DNA of 64,000 bases from Archegozetes longisetosus (taxonomy: Eukaryota; Arthropoda; Arachnida; Sarcoptiformes; Trhypochthoniidae). Position 1 is the stretch's first letter. Each line of letters opens with the position of its first letter. A program made the position numbers and the translations under genes. This document shows positions 49,376-60,911 of the stretch, piece after piece. Below the pieces are notes generated by a model that saw nothing but the letters and a program-made list of their open reading frames with translations, was not told where the DNA came from and did not search any database. The DNA is taken from assembly GCA_018873245.2 (NCBI GenBank), contig JAEMBT020000004.1, positions 12,408,418-12,472,417 on the forward strand, written 5' to 3'.

Positions 49376-51149
49376 CATAACTTTTTGATAATCATTCCTA
49401 CATTTTTTAAAATTTTATTTTCAAATAATGCATCACAGTTTGTTACAATTATCTGCGTTCGACAGCATTTGTCTAAAATAGCCAAAATTAATACTTAAAA
49501 AGCCAAAAAGTGCATGAAATTAGTGCTTATATAGAGCCAAACTGATTGACTTTTGCAATGAGTGTTTCTTCAAAAGAGCTTATGTCTAGCTTATCTACAA
49601 GTATTATATTGAGGCATTCATATTGCTATTTCCACTTTTACATCCATTGTAATTATTCTGTTTTGCTTCAGATATTTAATCAAATTACAGATCTATGATT
49701 AAAGTGGAAGAAATAAGTCAGTTAATATCTAACGGCGCCAACACTAAAAGAAAAACAAGTAACGGAATTAGAAAAAGAATCATAATAATAATGAGTAAGT
49801 TAGTAGTTTGAAGGCCAATAGAGTCAACCAATTGAATAGTGTTGGACGCTGTTCACAAGTAAAAATACAATGCAATAATTACAAATAATTTTGAGAGTCA
49901 CACCAATTAACAAGTATTGCTCACTGCAAATGTCAATCAATGCATAACAAAAGTGAGCCAATTTGGCTACAATGCTTAAAACGCATAGTATCGCATGTGT
50001 TCATAATTGGGATAGTGCCTCAATTGTGCCCAGTTAGGCCCTCAAATAAGGGCCTAATGCATTTTCTTCTTAAATCCTGTTCATACTTCATTCAATCAGA
50101 TTAGTTCAAGTTTTCAACTTTTAAGTCTATATATATTATAAATGAAAATTTTGTGCAATTAATTTTTAAAGTAACTAATTTTTGAATATCATACTGTAAT
50201 TAAACTAATGTTCAGATATAAGAATCAAGTGTTAGCTGAATTTAAGAAAGTTAGTTAAGCCCTCACTTGAGACGCTATTACTATTGTATGCCTTGTATCG
50301 AGTGCGTTAGCAAATTGAGTAGTCAAACTATTTCAGTTTCAGTCAATATTTGTTTATAAACTTATCTATTGCATCGAAAACTAATTATTATCAGCTAACA
50401 TCCAGTTAATTACCGACATTTACTCAACTTTATTGCCTAAAATACAAATAGATACAAATTGACATGATTTAAAATGACGTTCACTAACAACACTTGTTAT
50501 GATGAACTCTATTATAACACTTTAGAATTAATGCTCTGATAATTAGTGCTAAACTAACTCATTTCAACTAAGATGTCAACGTCATTACCAACAATCAAGC
50601 TCTAAAGCACCACTTAAGCACTAATTTGACTACAGTTCATAATCTTATCAGTTAAATTTGATTGACTTTTAAAATTGATTTTTAATTAGAAATATCAGAA
50701 TAGGATCGAATCAATATGAATCTTACGCCCTCTCGTACGTTGTCTCACACTATTCAATTTTAATTGATTACAATAAATTTGATAATCATTTATGTATTTC
50801 AACAGAAAAACTATTTATGTGAAAGTATTAATTTGGCTATTTTTGGTTCTCCAATCGCATTAACTGATTTTTTACCATTGAATCAAGTTTTTTTAATGTA
50901 AAAAGAATTGCGATCACTTGTCATAACTTATCTAATAGTATACAATAAAGGCAAATAATAGACCAAAAGTTAGTGACAGTTAATATAATAGATAAGATCA
51001 AAGTTTTGGCGCTAAAATATGATTCGAGTATTGGTAATGTATTGTTAGACATTCACTTCATTGATGACGTCCTAACTCGTGTCCAATTGGTGTTAAGGTC
51101 TGTCTGAGTGTTGCGTTTGCGCGTTCTCTTTGTTATAGGAGAAGAAGTG
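49376..51149. other. Intergenic, tRNA-Arg to CAPON
   Basis: AT-rich, with the second copy of a dispersed repeat at 49625-49975. No protein gene was recognised. Confidence 0.55.
49625..49975. repeat. Dispersed repeat, copy 2
   Basis: It is collinear with 35741-36026 in the same orientation, sharing GCTATTTCCAC at the start and GTGAGCCAA near the end. The long interior differs by indels. The copies are old and no autonomous partner is visible in the window. Confidence 0.5.
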
Positions 51150-52521
51150 ATGCGAATGAAGAAGAGTCAATACGCGACACTCGAAGATGCTTTATTGGAC
51201 TCACGAGTCCCACTCAGGTCGGAGGACGAGTTCCGGGTGGGCGTCACTTTCGCGGCTAAGGTCTATATCAGTATATTTTGATTTGAATTAAGCCATACAT
51301 TGATTAGTATTTATAGCGAATGCATATCAATGTCAATACTTGTATATAAAAACCGTCAATATTAACATTCACTTTCATATATCATTGTTTTGATCAGTTG
51401 GTTGGCTGTAGTCATGTGCCGCGCCCCAACTCTAGGGTCGAAATTGTGGCCGCTATGAGAAGGATAAGAAGTGAATGTCGAACACGGAAAGATAAGAAGA
51501 GAAAAGTAATAATAACGGTGTCTTATGAAGGCGTTCGCGTCTGTCTGTCGGGAAAGTCTTCGTCATCTATGCTCGCACTCGCACAGCACCCAATCCATAG
51601 GTTCAAACTTATTGCTTCCATTTCATAAGTGCTTCCAATTTATTGACATTTTATTTTTGTTTCCTTATATAACAGAATATTTTATGTCTCTCACGATTCA
51701 CTCGATTTACACATATTTTCATATATAGCACGCGATGGAAATGCTTTCAAATGTCTTGTATTCAAATCAGCCAAACAGGTATTTGTAGTTTACATGTTCA
51801 ACAACTCAATAATCTCTGACTCGTAACTAATTAATGGTCTGAAGTTTCTAGACAACAGTTTTCTATAGAAGTTAATAGTCCATAGTTCCCAACGGAAAGA
51901 CTGATAATGCTTTCACTGTTACTTTCCTTTCATGGCTTACTTACCATTAATTTCAAGTTTATTACTACCGCGAAAGACCAGGCATTAAGATATTAAAGAA
52001 TAAATAAACTTATGAGACAATAGCAAAACTGATTCTTTTGCTTTGAAATTTAGTTATTTATAAGTCTGACTCAAATCTTGGTTCTAATAGGAATCATACA
52101 ACAAGTTTTAAATGATATATATTTAATATAATTTGATTTTTTTCTATAGTCAATAGCCGTGAATGTGGTCCGAACGATAGGCCAAGCCTTCGAATTATGC
52201 CATAAGATGGCTTTGGCCGATACTACAGCCTGTAGTAATACTACGACTAATACAGATAATACTCAGTCCACTAATACTCAAAGTGAAATACAATCTCAAA
52301 TGGAAGCCCTTTTACGTGTAGTCGACACTAAATTAGATAAATTGGCGGATAGGGTGTCCTGTTTAGAAGAACAAATTACAACTTTAGTCCTTAAGATCAA
52401 TACAAATAACACATCAAATCAGTCGCCCATCAATAAGATGCTGAACTCTCCCGACTCATTGTTGTCCTCACCCTCAACAACTAATTGTATTCTCGGAGAT
52501 CTGTTTTCAACGTTACAGTAA
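51150..52521 (+). CDS. NOS1AP: NOS1AP/CAPON-like PTB-domain adaptor
   Basis: Four exons, 51150-51260, 51398-51600, 51676-51778 and 52150-52521, join in frame for 262 aa. Exon 1 reads [20 protein letters not shown] to VGVTFAAK. Exon 2 has [18 protein letters not shown]. Exon 3 has [20 protein letters not shown] and VFKSAKQ. Exon 4 has [16 protein letters not shown], the last PTB helix. Order and wording match the PTB domain of vertebrate NOS1AP very closely. Residues about 184-222 form a predicted coiled coil ([19 protein letters not shown]). In vertebrates the PTB domain binds Dexras1, Scribble and similar partners, and the C-terminus binds the nNOS PDZ domain. This protein is about half the human length (506 aa) and ends STLQ. 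Donors GTCTAT, GTTCAA and GTATTT are weak. The second in-frame ATG at 51156 is an alternative start. AATAAA lies at 52635-52640. Confidence 0.9.
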
Positions 52522-53132
52522 TGTTTAACTTAAAGAACTGTATAAAAACTTATATTCAAAACTAAATCCATTTATTATACGCATTATATTTACACATCAA
52601 ACAAAGCATTTATTTATTCAACACATTATTCCTTAATAAAAGAAACGAATATTCAAATCATTATATATTTGCAACGAATTTGTGATCTGTTTTCATGTCT
52701 TAACTCTCACTTTATTCAATTAGACTAAGTTTCATTTTTGAAATGAATCAATTTTAATAAAAGTTTGCAAAAAAATTGCAAAAAATAAGCAATAAAAAGG
52801 GATTCCATGAATCGTGTCATGATTTTAAAAAAGCAACTGTTGTCTTCAGTTAAGATTCATTATGAAATGTGAGATAATTGATGGCGAACAATAATTACGG
52901 TTAACTACAGTTAGTTTATCAATGAATATAAGTGTAGTGTAAGTGTGAATGAGAGACACGTAAAGCCATCTGTAGTGGAATGCAAACTGAAGGCTAACTT
53001 CCTTTTCCGTTTTTGTCACACTCAAACGTGATTCAATCGAAATCGTAAAGTGTATTGTTCTCAATAATATTGAGCTAAGGCTACAATTAAGCGACTTTAC
53101 ATACTTTACCACTAATTAATAACTAAACGAAG
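52522..53132. other. CAPON 3'UTR and RpLP1 upstream region
   Basis: The CAPON poly(A) signal is at 52635-52640. The remainder is upstream of RpLP1. Its pyrimidine-rich CGACTTTACATACTTTACC just before the RpLP1 ATG may mark a TOP-like 5'UTR. The minus-strand frame at 52846-53112 is not supported. Confidence 0.5.
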
Positions 53133-53480
53133 ATGTCATTAAACGACGAATTGGCCTGTGTTTACGCGGCTCTCATCCTACAAGACGACGACGTAGCCAT
53201 CACTGCAGAAAAATTACAAACAATCTTAAAAGCAGCCAATGTTGAGGTCGAACCCTATTGGCCTGGATTGTTCTCGAAAGCACTCGAAAGTGTGGATATC
53301 AAAGCATTGATCACTAACGTAGGATCAGGTGTTGGCGCTGCGCCGGCGGCCGCACCCGCAGCAGCTGCTGGTGGTGGTTCTGCTGCACCCGCTGCTGAGG
53401 CAAAAGAAGATAAAAAGAAAGCGAAAGAACCCGAATCTGAAGAAGAAGACGATGACATGGGTTTCGGACTTTTCGATTAG
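53133..53480 (+). CDS. RpLP1: 60S acidic ribosomal protein P1
   Basis: A single-exon, 115-aa frame, about the usual length (114 aa in human). It begins [20 protein letters not shown], the conserved helical dimerisation domain. Next comes the Ala/Gly/Pro hinge (residues about 68-88), an acidic Glu/Asp stretch, and the invariant [10 protein letters not shown] terminus that recruits elongation factors and is the target of ribosome-inactivating proteins and autoantibodies. P1 pairs with P2 on uL10 to form the ribosomal stalk. AATAAA at 53576-53581 lies 96 bp after the stop. Antisense Ser/Ala-rich frames over the gene are shadows. Confidence 0.98.
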   Translation: MSLNDELACVYAALILQDDDVAITAEKLQTILKAANVEVEPYWPGLFSKALESVDIKALITNVGSGVGAAPAAAPAAAAGGGSAAPAAEAKEDKKKAKEPESEEEDDDMGFGLFD

Positions 53481-53776
53481 TTTTCTATTCATTAGATGTT
53501 TTCTAAATTATACTGAAATCGATCTAACGTTTGTTTTGCATTTTATTGTATAAAATGTTTAACAAATTATTTAGAAATAAAATATCTTGAATATGGAATA
53601 TGTTTCTAACGGATTTAAATTACTTTTTTTTAAAGCTAACCTTAATAATTCATTCATTTCAATAACTTTTCCTTTTTTCTTCAATTTTTGGGTAAAGTAT
53701 TAGCCAAAAGACCGTAAATTAAGCATCGAGATCGTATTAAAACAGTTCCAAAATTGAGAATAAAATTAATGAATTG

Positions 53777-53802
53777 ATATATATATATATATATATATAT
53801 AT
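53777..53802. repeat. (AT)13 microsatellite
   Basis: An uninterrupted AT dinucleotide run between RpLP1 and the C2orf42 homologue. Confidence 0.95.
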
Positions 53803-54073
53803 GGACATAGAATTAGAATTGTTTCAATAGGATTTGAATCTAAATTCGAGTGGACTCAATTCGAAACCGTGTTAAAAGTTAATTTGAATTAAAGGCTAAA
53901 AATTGACGTAATTACATGGAAGGTATTTGAAGATATGATTTTAAATGAAACGTAGTTTATTATGAGTCACCAAAAGTAAACAAATTATAAAGAAGTTAAG
54001 ATAGAAACAATTGACATATTTTTAAACTGATTTTCAAATCATTAATTGTGATTAAAGCGAAGGATTGTTATAA
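53803..54073. other. Intergenic, upstream of the C2orf42 homologue
   Basis: A short AT-rich spacer that should contain the promoter. No motif was recognised. Confidence 0.5.
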
Positions 54074-56015
54074 ATGAGTAGAAACGAAGTAAACATTCGC
54101 CTATTACTCAAAGATTTAGGAAAAGCGACTCTAAGGGGGGTTCGAAAGTGTCCGAAATGTTCGACATTTAATGGAACGCGAGGCAATACCTGCAAGAATA
54201 AAGACTGTAATCATATCTTCAGGACAAACAATTCTACTAAGAACAATAGTAACAGCATTTCTAATAATTCTAATGAAAGTTCGCGAACATCTTGTTCTAA
54301 AAAAGTAATCAGAAATGGTTTGGAATCGATTCGATGTGTGACTGCAAACAACTCGTCGAATATCTATTCGATTCGAGTTCGAGATAGAGGACCAGATTAT
54401 AGGGGATTTGTTGAAGTTCCTATCATTCAGGGGCTCGACGGAACATCTGATCCATCACTTAATGCGGCATTTATTGCAGAAACGACTGCCCGATGTTTTG
54501 TAGAGGTTTGTGGCTCCCATAAAGTGGTTCTCCCGATCAGCCAAAACGAAACATCACTTAATAATAGTATTAATTCGACACAAAGCGAAAGAAACAGCTT
54601 GTCTTCGAATGCGTCTAATATTAGGTTAACTCTAATTGAATCGTGTCTTCATATCAAACATGCAGTCAAATGTGGAACTGATGCCAAACCGTTGACTCTT
54701 AAGAATAGTGTACTAAATATGTTACCCATAAGTAATGAATTAAGAGAACAGATCTGGCAGTTGGCGAATGACAGTCCTGGACCCCTTGTCCAAAGAGTCT
54801 CCAAAAACTCAATGGTAGTTAAGTGCAAACCTAATAATAAGCATCCATTGGGTTATCTCCATTGTTCGTTCGCTGAAGTCGTTCAGAACTCTAATAATAC
54901 TCAAAACACAAACTCTTCGTTTCGATTTTGGTGTTCGTGTAAAGCTTTTAAATCATTTAAGTGTTCAAATAGTGGACCAAACAGTAACAACAATAATAAC
55001 AATAATGACAACATCAGTGATAAGTGTGTTAATAAGTTGTTAGATCAGAGAAAATGTGTTCATTATTACGCCTGCATTTGTGCGTTTGCGAGCGATACCA
55101 ATTTGACAATTGAATTCTCATATTACGTTAAGAACGAATTGCCTCAATTTGTCTCCAATCAAGAGCTAAGTATTGTTGACGAAAGTGTACAACAAAGCAG
55201 TGTTAGAGAAAAAGACGAAGAAAGAGACGAGGCAACAGGTTCTGCATTAGCAAAAAGACATAAGAAAGATGACAGAAATGAAGCAATAAATACGCGAAAA
55301 TTAATAGACAGGGGAATTATTAGTGAGTTTGACATAAACATAAATTTTGTAGATTGGCTCTCCAGTGTGACTGAGCTCATCAATCAAACAATGCATTATC
55401 AACTAAATGGACATCCGGAACCTCTAGTTTTTAAGATACCTCAAGGTTTTTCAATCATATTTTGTCCCAACATTTACATTTTGATATATTATTGATTTGA
55501 TATGTATTGATCCAGGTTTCTTTGATTGTTTACAACAACGAATAGCGACTGGTCTGCGGAAGAAACGATTACCAAATATCACAACAGTTTTCACTCGTAA
55601 AGATTGTCCTCCTTTGGGAACATTTACTAAATATACCTATTTTATAACAAATATAATTCATGTCAAACAAATCTTCGATACGCCTCAATTGCCGCTTGAG
55701 ATAACACAAAGTTTTATCCAGAATCGGGACGGATCTTATGACTACTTAAACTCAAAATCTGGTAATGGAATCAGTAATAGCTCGACACAAATTGATTCTT
55801 CGCCTATACTTTCGTCCACTAATAATTTATTGATAAAACCGAGTGAACTGAAGACTTATCTGAAAGTTGGTCTCATGTCTCCCGACCAGAAAGAGGCCAC
55901 TCCTTTCATAATTGAATGGATTCCCGATATTTTGCCAAAATGTCATTTCGGAGAACTTCGAATTCAGTTACAATACGGACATCTTAGGAATGGAAGAATC
56001 GAAAAAAATGACTGA
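54074..56015 (+). CDS. C2orf42: C2orf42 homologue (zinc-finger protein of unknown function)
   Basis: Two exons, 54074-55445 and 55516-56015, join through a 70-bp intron (donor CAAG|GTTTTT, acceptor TCCAG) for 623 aa, against 574 aa in human. The N-terminus [20 protein letters not shown] with Cys26, Cys29, Cys40 and Cys45 is a zinc-ribbon. [33 protein letters not shown] and [12 protein letters not shown] follow as in the vertebrate protein. FWCSCKAF and [13 protein letters not shown] carry a CxC...CxH pattern like a SWIM zinc finger. The end contains [53 protein letters not shown] and [13 protein letters not shown], all strongly conserved. Poly-Asn tracts interrupt less conserved parts. Function is not established in any species I know. 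AATAAA lies at 56104-56109. Confidence 0.94.
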
Positions 56016-58932
56016 CAATTTACTTAATTATAAACATTTATAGGATTTTACATAAATTAATTTATTGAAACCTACCAATTCTTTTGAATCAAGTTTTAGC
56101 TTAAATAAAATTTATATCAAATCATATTAGAAAATTGATGTCATTTTAATTAAATTAATAGCATTATTGTTTCAAAAATTGATCAGGCATCTGAAGAAGC
56201 AGAAGTTTTGTACATTATATGCTAAGACTCAAAAACTAGTCGAATGTGATCTTTAAGAGAAATCCATATTTTTCACAGTTACAATTATTCTACAAATAGA
56301 ATAACTCTACCAAATATTCAATATAAAAATGTAATACCGGAAAGGAATGTGCTTAATACACAATTTTAATGGAATGTAACAAATTTGAAGAACGCGTAGT
56401 TTCAGATGTGAGTAACATATCCCACAATTGGTCATACTCAATCGTTTATTCCTCTAAGGATTTTAAATACTATATTAACGATTTATTTGAAATCTAATTA
56501 TATTAGGTTTAAACAATTCCTGAATTTTTTTTTGAAAAAACAATTCTTCGGTTTTACTCAAATTGAAAGAAACAAATATAAGAAATAGTTTAATTAAAAT
56601 ATTTTACTTTATATAAAATAGATTCTTAAAGAATTTTCTGGCAATATTTCTAACGATCCTGAAATAGAATTTAAAAAATTAGAAATGATCTGATTGTCTA
56701 CTTCTCTTTCTTCCAGACTTTCCTTTCTTTCCTTTTGCATCTTTTGTTGATTTGTTTGTTCTGACACTTCTTCCAGATCTGCCACTTCTGCCTTTGTTTC
56801 TTGATCATCCTTTCATAACTTTACTTTTTGTTGCTTTAGATTTTGATACTCTTCGTTGTTGGTACACACTCACCATCATTCGATACCTTTATTCTTCTGT
56901 GTCTTGATTCCAAGACCTCTTTGCTTGACTTCGTTCGAGTTTTCTCTGATTGATCGATGAACTCCATTGCGATTGACTATAAGCCATAATCCAATAAAAA
57001 TTTTGAAACTATTCTTATGAAAATTAAACTGAAAATGAATTGAATTCTAATCAGTGCAACCGCTGGTGTAATACAAGAATAGGTTATGATCGCATGCAGT
57101 CATTTTTGATGTTTGATTCATTCAATCGAAGAACAACTCTTTCAAACTAAATATAATTCGAAATTTGAAATAAAGGCGAGTCATCTTAAAAAATCTAAGT
57201 TAAAACTCGACAACTGACCCAATCACACGGTTTTCAATGGATTAAGTATTATTGATGTTATAATTGCTATAAGCTATGTAAATCCATATCAAATTCTTAA
57301 AACACGTTTAACATAAGTAGCTTCACTTATGATTAATCAATGGATTCCTATAAATGAATGGTATGTATTTCAACTGGAATAAAAACAACTCAAATATTCC
57401 AAGATTGAAATTGAGTTTGACTTTGACAAGTCATATAAGTACAAGACTTTGCAAATAAAATCACTAAAGCAGAGATTGAATACAAAAATGCAATAGCAAA
57501 AAGAAGATCTAATGCGTTTAATATACTACTTAAATCAAATCTAATAAGTCTAAACAATGCATTGTTTCATATCTGAATAACAAGTTTAATGATTGACAAA
57601 AGTTAGGTCTAGTTCTTTATAATTGGTGTCACAATTATCAAGGCATTAAGTTTTGTTTATTTCATCCGAACCTTTCATATTTTCAAATATTAATACATTG
57701 TTTTCAGCTTCCAATCATATGTATACGGCAAGCAGTTCAGTGGCCAGAATAGACTTACGAACTGTTCCATGTTTTGTCGAGTCAAATAACTTCCAATCGA
57801 AGAGTTCGATCTCTAAAATTATAGCCACATCGAAAGATGAGATCAATCGTTGAGGTAAACTCAGATCGACTAACGTGAAAGAGTCGAATATTTTTAAACT
57901 GTTAACCCTCGTTACGAGTGCTTTCAAATGAAAAATTGCATTATTTTATTTTATTCTAATATATTTAAAAAACGCAATAGCTTTTAGGAATTTATGCAAA
58001 ATTATCTCAATAGTTTAAAGACTCTTCATTTGATTTGAAATGACTAAAAAGTTGCTTATTTATGTAGTACAAAAGCAATGGTGTTCAATTAAATCGTGTT
58101 GCTTTCCAATCATTAGATCACCTACTGGTAGCTGAAATCTTGAAAGCTGCTCGATCTTCTTAGGCTTCTTTAAGACCTGTATCTTGAGACAGTTATCGAG
58201 TTTTAATTTTAAATTTTTAAGTTTTAAGTTCACGGGTTTTAATCTGAAATTTCAAATTATTTGATATTACATTGACTTGCTAGAACAAAGAATTTTTAGT
58301 ACTATACTAGTGTTTAGTGCAAAGTTTTTTGTATGTGTTTAATTCAAGTGACGAGATTTCGACTTCGAATGTTTGCCACAAAGTTTCGAAACATTTTCAG
58401 ATGAGTTAATAGTTCATGATATCACATACAAAAATAATCATTGGATATAAGTTACAAAATAATAATTACTAGTTATTTAATCACTGATTATCCTATAAAA
58501 GTTCAGATTATGTATCAGTAAATTCTATTTTTATTAAAACTAGCACAATTAGTTCATATAATTTTCGTTTTTATCGGAACTTTATAGAATGATAGTATCC
58601 TTTTATAAATAATATTCAGTAATCATTTAATTATGAAGCGTTAGCAACTGAGTGGTCTGATCTCTTTATCAACTGAAAGAAGTTACATACAGTAAAATTC
58701 GTAAGAAAAAACGTTGGACATCTTATCGAATGGTTATAAATTATTAGAGCAATCAATTATAACAGATTAATTTGACCAAATTTTACAAATTCTTACTACA
58801 GAGTAGTCCGACATAGCTTTCAACATTGACAAAATTTAATTATAACGGAAAATATCTATAATTAGAACGGATCTTACATTTTTGTTTATCGTTATTTGAT
58901 TACCAATCGCTAATCGCAGTTTGATGTTTGCG
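56016..58932. other. Intergenic, C2orf42 to aldose epimerase
   Basis: Contains the basic coding-like remnant at 56679-56967 (minus) and two overlapping weak frames around 57653-57927 on opposite strands. The plus frame follows a good acceptor (TTTTCAG, ending about 57709) and could be a terminal exon, but no family is recognised. The rest is AT-rich. Confidence 0.5.
56679..56967 (-). pseudogene. Degenerate Lys/Arg/Ser/Gly-rich coding remnant
   Basis: On the minus strand an ATG at 56967 opens MEFIDQSEKTRTKSSKEVLE and continues in frame for 43 codons. A second frame, broken by one TGA, encodes QQRRVSKSKATKSKVMKG and then NKGRSGRSGRSVRTNKS, KGKKGKSGRKRSRQSDHF, stopping at 56681-56679. The composition is that of a very basic nuclear, protamine-like or RS-type tail. 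The two frames could be joined by an intron starting at GTGAGT after SNDG, or separated by frameshifts. No family is recognised. It may be a decayed gene, or purine-rich sequence that happens to read as basic residues. Confidence 0.3.
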
Positions 58933-58969
58933 TATATAAATGCTCTAATCAGTTGTACTTCTATCATTT
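58933..58969 (+). promoter_or_regulatory. Core promoter of aldose 1-epimerase (TATA and initiator)
   Basis: TATATAAA at 58933-58940 precedes TCATTT at 58964-58969, a match to the arthropod initiator TCAKTY, with the initiator A 33 bp downstream of the TATA start. This predicts a 5'UTR of about 44 nt before the ATG at 59010. The spacing is slightly long but acceptable. Confidence 0.5.
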
Positions 58970-59009
58970 GTTATTCAAAAGTTTTATTGTAAAGTTGAAA
59001 ATTGTTAAA

Positions 59010-60166
59010 ATGCCTGTGAAAACAAGTGTCTTTGATAAAGATCATAATATAACTCAGTATATCATTTCCAATGCTAAAGAAACTTTAACCGTTAAAGTTC
59101 TCGATTACGGCGCTACAATAACTAATATCCTATTCAATGATAATAAGGGCAAACAGAGAGATCTCGTTCTTGGCTATGATGACTACGAAGGATATCTTAG
59201 AAAAGATAATCCATACTTTGGTGCTTTGATTGGTAGATATGGGAACAGGTATTTTCTGCAGGAACCACATAAGTTTTATATAAGCTCATGAATCAATTTG
59301 TTTAAAAATGTAGAATAGCTAAGGGAGCATTTTTTCTCAACGATACTAAATACCAACTGGCCATAAATCTCGAACCAAACACTCTTCACGGAGGAATCAA
59401 AGGCTTTGATAAGTATAAGTGGGAGTTCAAACAAAAGACAGACAATTCTATAACACTCCAACTCATATCAAAAGATGGTGACGAAAACTTTCCCGGAACT
59501 CTTAAAGTCACAATTACTTATACTGTTACTGATAATAACGAGCTTCAACTCGAATACTCAGGAGAACTTCTGGACCATAAGGACACAATAATCAATTTAA
59601 CAAATCACTCATATTTCAATCTGAACGGATGCACGAATGAGGAAGAAGTTAAAATACTTAATCATAAGGTAAGTATGACTACAGCTCGTTACTTGGAAGT
59701 CGATGATACACTTATACCGACCGGAAGAATAAACTCAACGAAAGATTTTGCTCTCATGGATTTCGCAGAAAAAGAACAAACCCTTTCCGACAGAATTCCG
59801 CTGAAGATCGACGGTTACGATCATTGCTATGTTATTGATACTAATGAAAAAGATTACAACATTAAAGGTAATAAAGAGGTTCGCGTTGCGGCTGTTGTCA
59901 CGTCTCCCATCACTGGAATCCGTTTGACTTTCTCAACAACAGAACCAGGATTTCAGTTCTATACCGGAAATGTTGTGAGTGATCTGTTTAAGGCTAAAAC
60001 TACCCAATCGGCGACACCCCTCAAACTGGCCAAACATTCAGCTTTCTGTTTGGAAGCACAACGATTTCCCGACGCTATAAATCAGGAAAAATTCCGAAAT
60101 CAAGTCATACTCTCTCCAGGAGACAAATACGAACAGAAAACTGTTTATAAGTTTAGCTACGTTTAA
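59010..60166 (+). CDS. GALM: Aldose 1-epimerase (galactose mutarotase)
   Basis: Two exons, 59010-59248 and 59314-60166, join (AACAG|GTATTT ... TGTAG|A) for 363 aa, against 342 in human. The enzyme interconverts alpha and beta anomers of galactose and glucose, feeding the Leloir pathway in the cytosol. LDYGATITNILFNDNKGKQR, DLVLGYDDYEGY and YFGALIGRYGNR are typical N-terminal motifs. HGGIKGFDKYKW holds His105, NLTNHSYFNL holds the catalytic acid His178, and YDHCYV holds the substrate-binding Asp. FCLEAQRFPDAIN holds the catalytic base Glu327. Met at 59010 is the start because the upstream in-frame codons lie close to the predicted initiator and do not match the family. AAG|GTAAGT at about 59667-59675 is coding and must be ignored by the spliceosome. 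AATAAA lies at 60447-60452. Confidence 0.96.
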
Positions 60167-60911
60167 ACAATCGATAATACAAATTATTGTACGAGCAACA
60201 ACTTCAACGAAAAATATGAACCACTTTGAAATAGTCACCCCTATGATATATTCGTTTAATTTGATGAAACTACGAAATAGTTACCCAACCAAATATTAAA
60301 TAAGCTTAATATTCTTGCTTAACATAAAGTAATGACTTGTATTGAACCTAAACTTTTGCAAAATAAGTATCTATTGCTATCTTATATCGAATATTTGCTA
60401 AAAATAATCTATTTTTAATCAATGAATATATTTAATCATTTTGAATAATAAAAGCAAATTTTTATTAAGAATTAAATATAACACAATCATTTAAAAAGAG
60501 ATAGATAAATAACAGAGATATTACACATTCGAGAAATAAAGTTTTTTCTATCACAAAATAACTGATAAGAAATTAAGACTTTCAAATTTTTATCTAATCT
60601 GATATGCGACGGTCTTATCAAAAGAGTAAAAGTTGAGTATTACGAAAAGAGTCTTTTCTTAAAATATTAAACATTTTGTGCATATTCTTGCTAAAAAGCA
60701 TATCATTTCGAAGAAGCCATGCAATTTCTTAATAATGTGCATCGAACTAATGAACGCAATCAAATCATTGTGATGTTGGGAAGAGGTATGCAATTTAAAG
60801 ATATCGAGCGCTTTAACTTTAGACTATAAAACTGTTTAAAAATGAGCTCAAAGGTTTGGTCAAACAGGTGATATTAAGGCTAAATTTTTTTGCAAATTTC
60901 TGTTAAAATAT
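60167..60911. other. Epimerase 3' region with a possible transposase-start relic
   Basis: After the epimerase 3'UTR, 60719-60829 (plus) reads as a short open frame VHRTNERNQIIVMLGRGMQF, then KDIERF, before a stop. It resembles the first helix-turn-helix of Tc1/mariner-type transposases (RNxI..ML..G....DI), but it is too short to assign. A transposable element begins directly after it. Confidence 0.35.

Noticed and set aside
49237..49485. Minus-strand frame of 82 aa containing RDRIRTCNLLIRSQTPYPLG
   Set aside because: It is the antisense reading of the tRNA-Arg gene, a well-known source of false proteins.
53255..53458. Minus-strand Ser/Ala-rich frame
   Set aside because: Antisense shadow of the RpLP1 hinge and acidic tail.
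57653..57927. Overlapping frames on both strands (66 and 70 aa)
   Set aside because: Each is possible as a terminal exon, but neither has a recognisable family and they exclude each other; left as unresolved.
59669..59684. A 16-nt intron suggested by GTAAGT...ACAG in the epimerase gene
   Set aside because: Too short to splice, and the encoded residues match the epimerase family.
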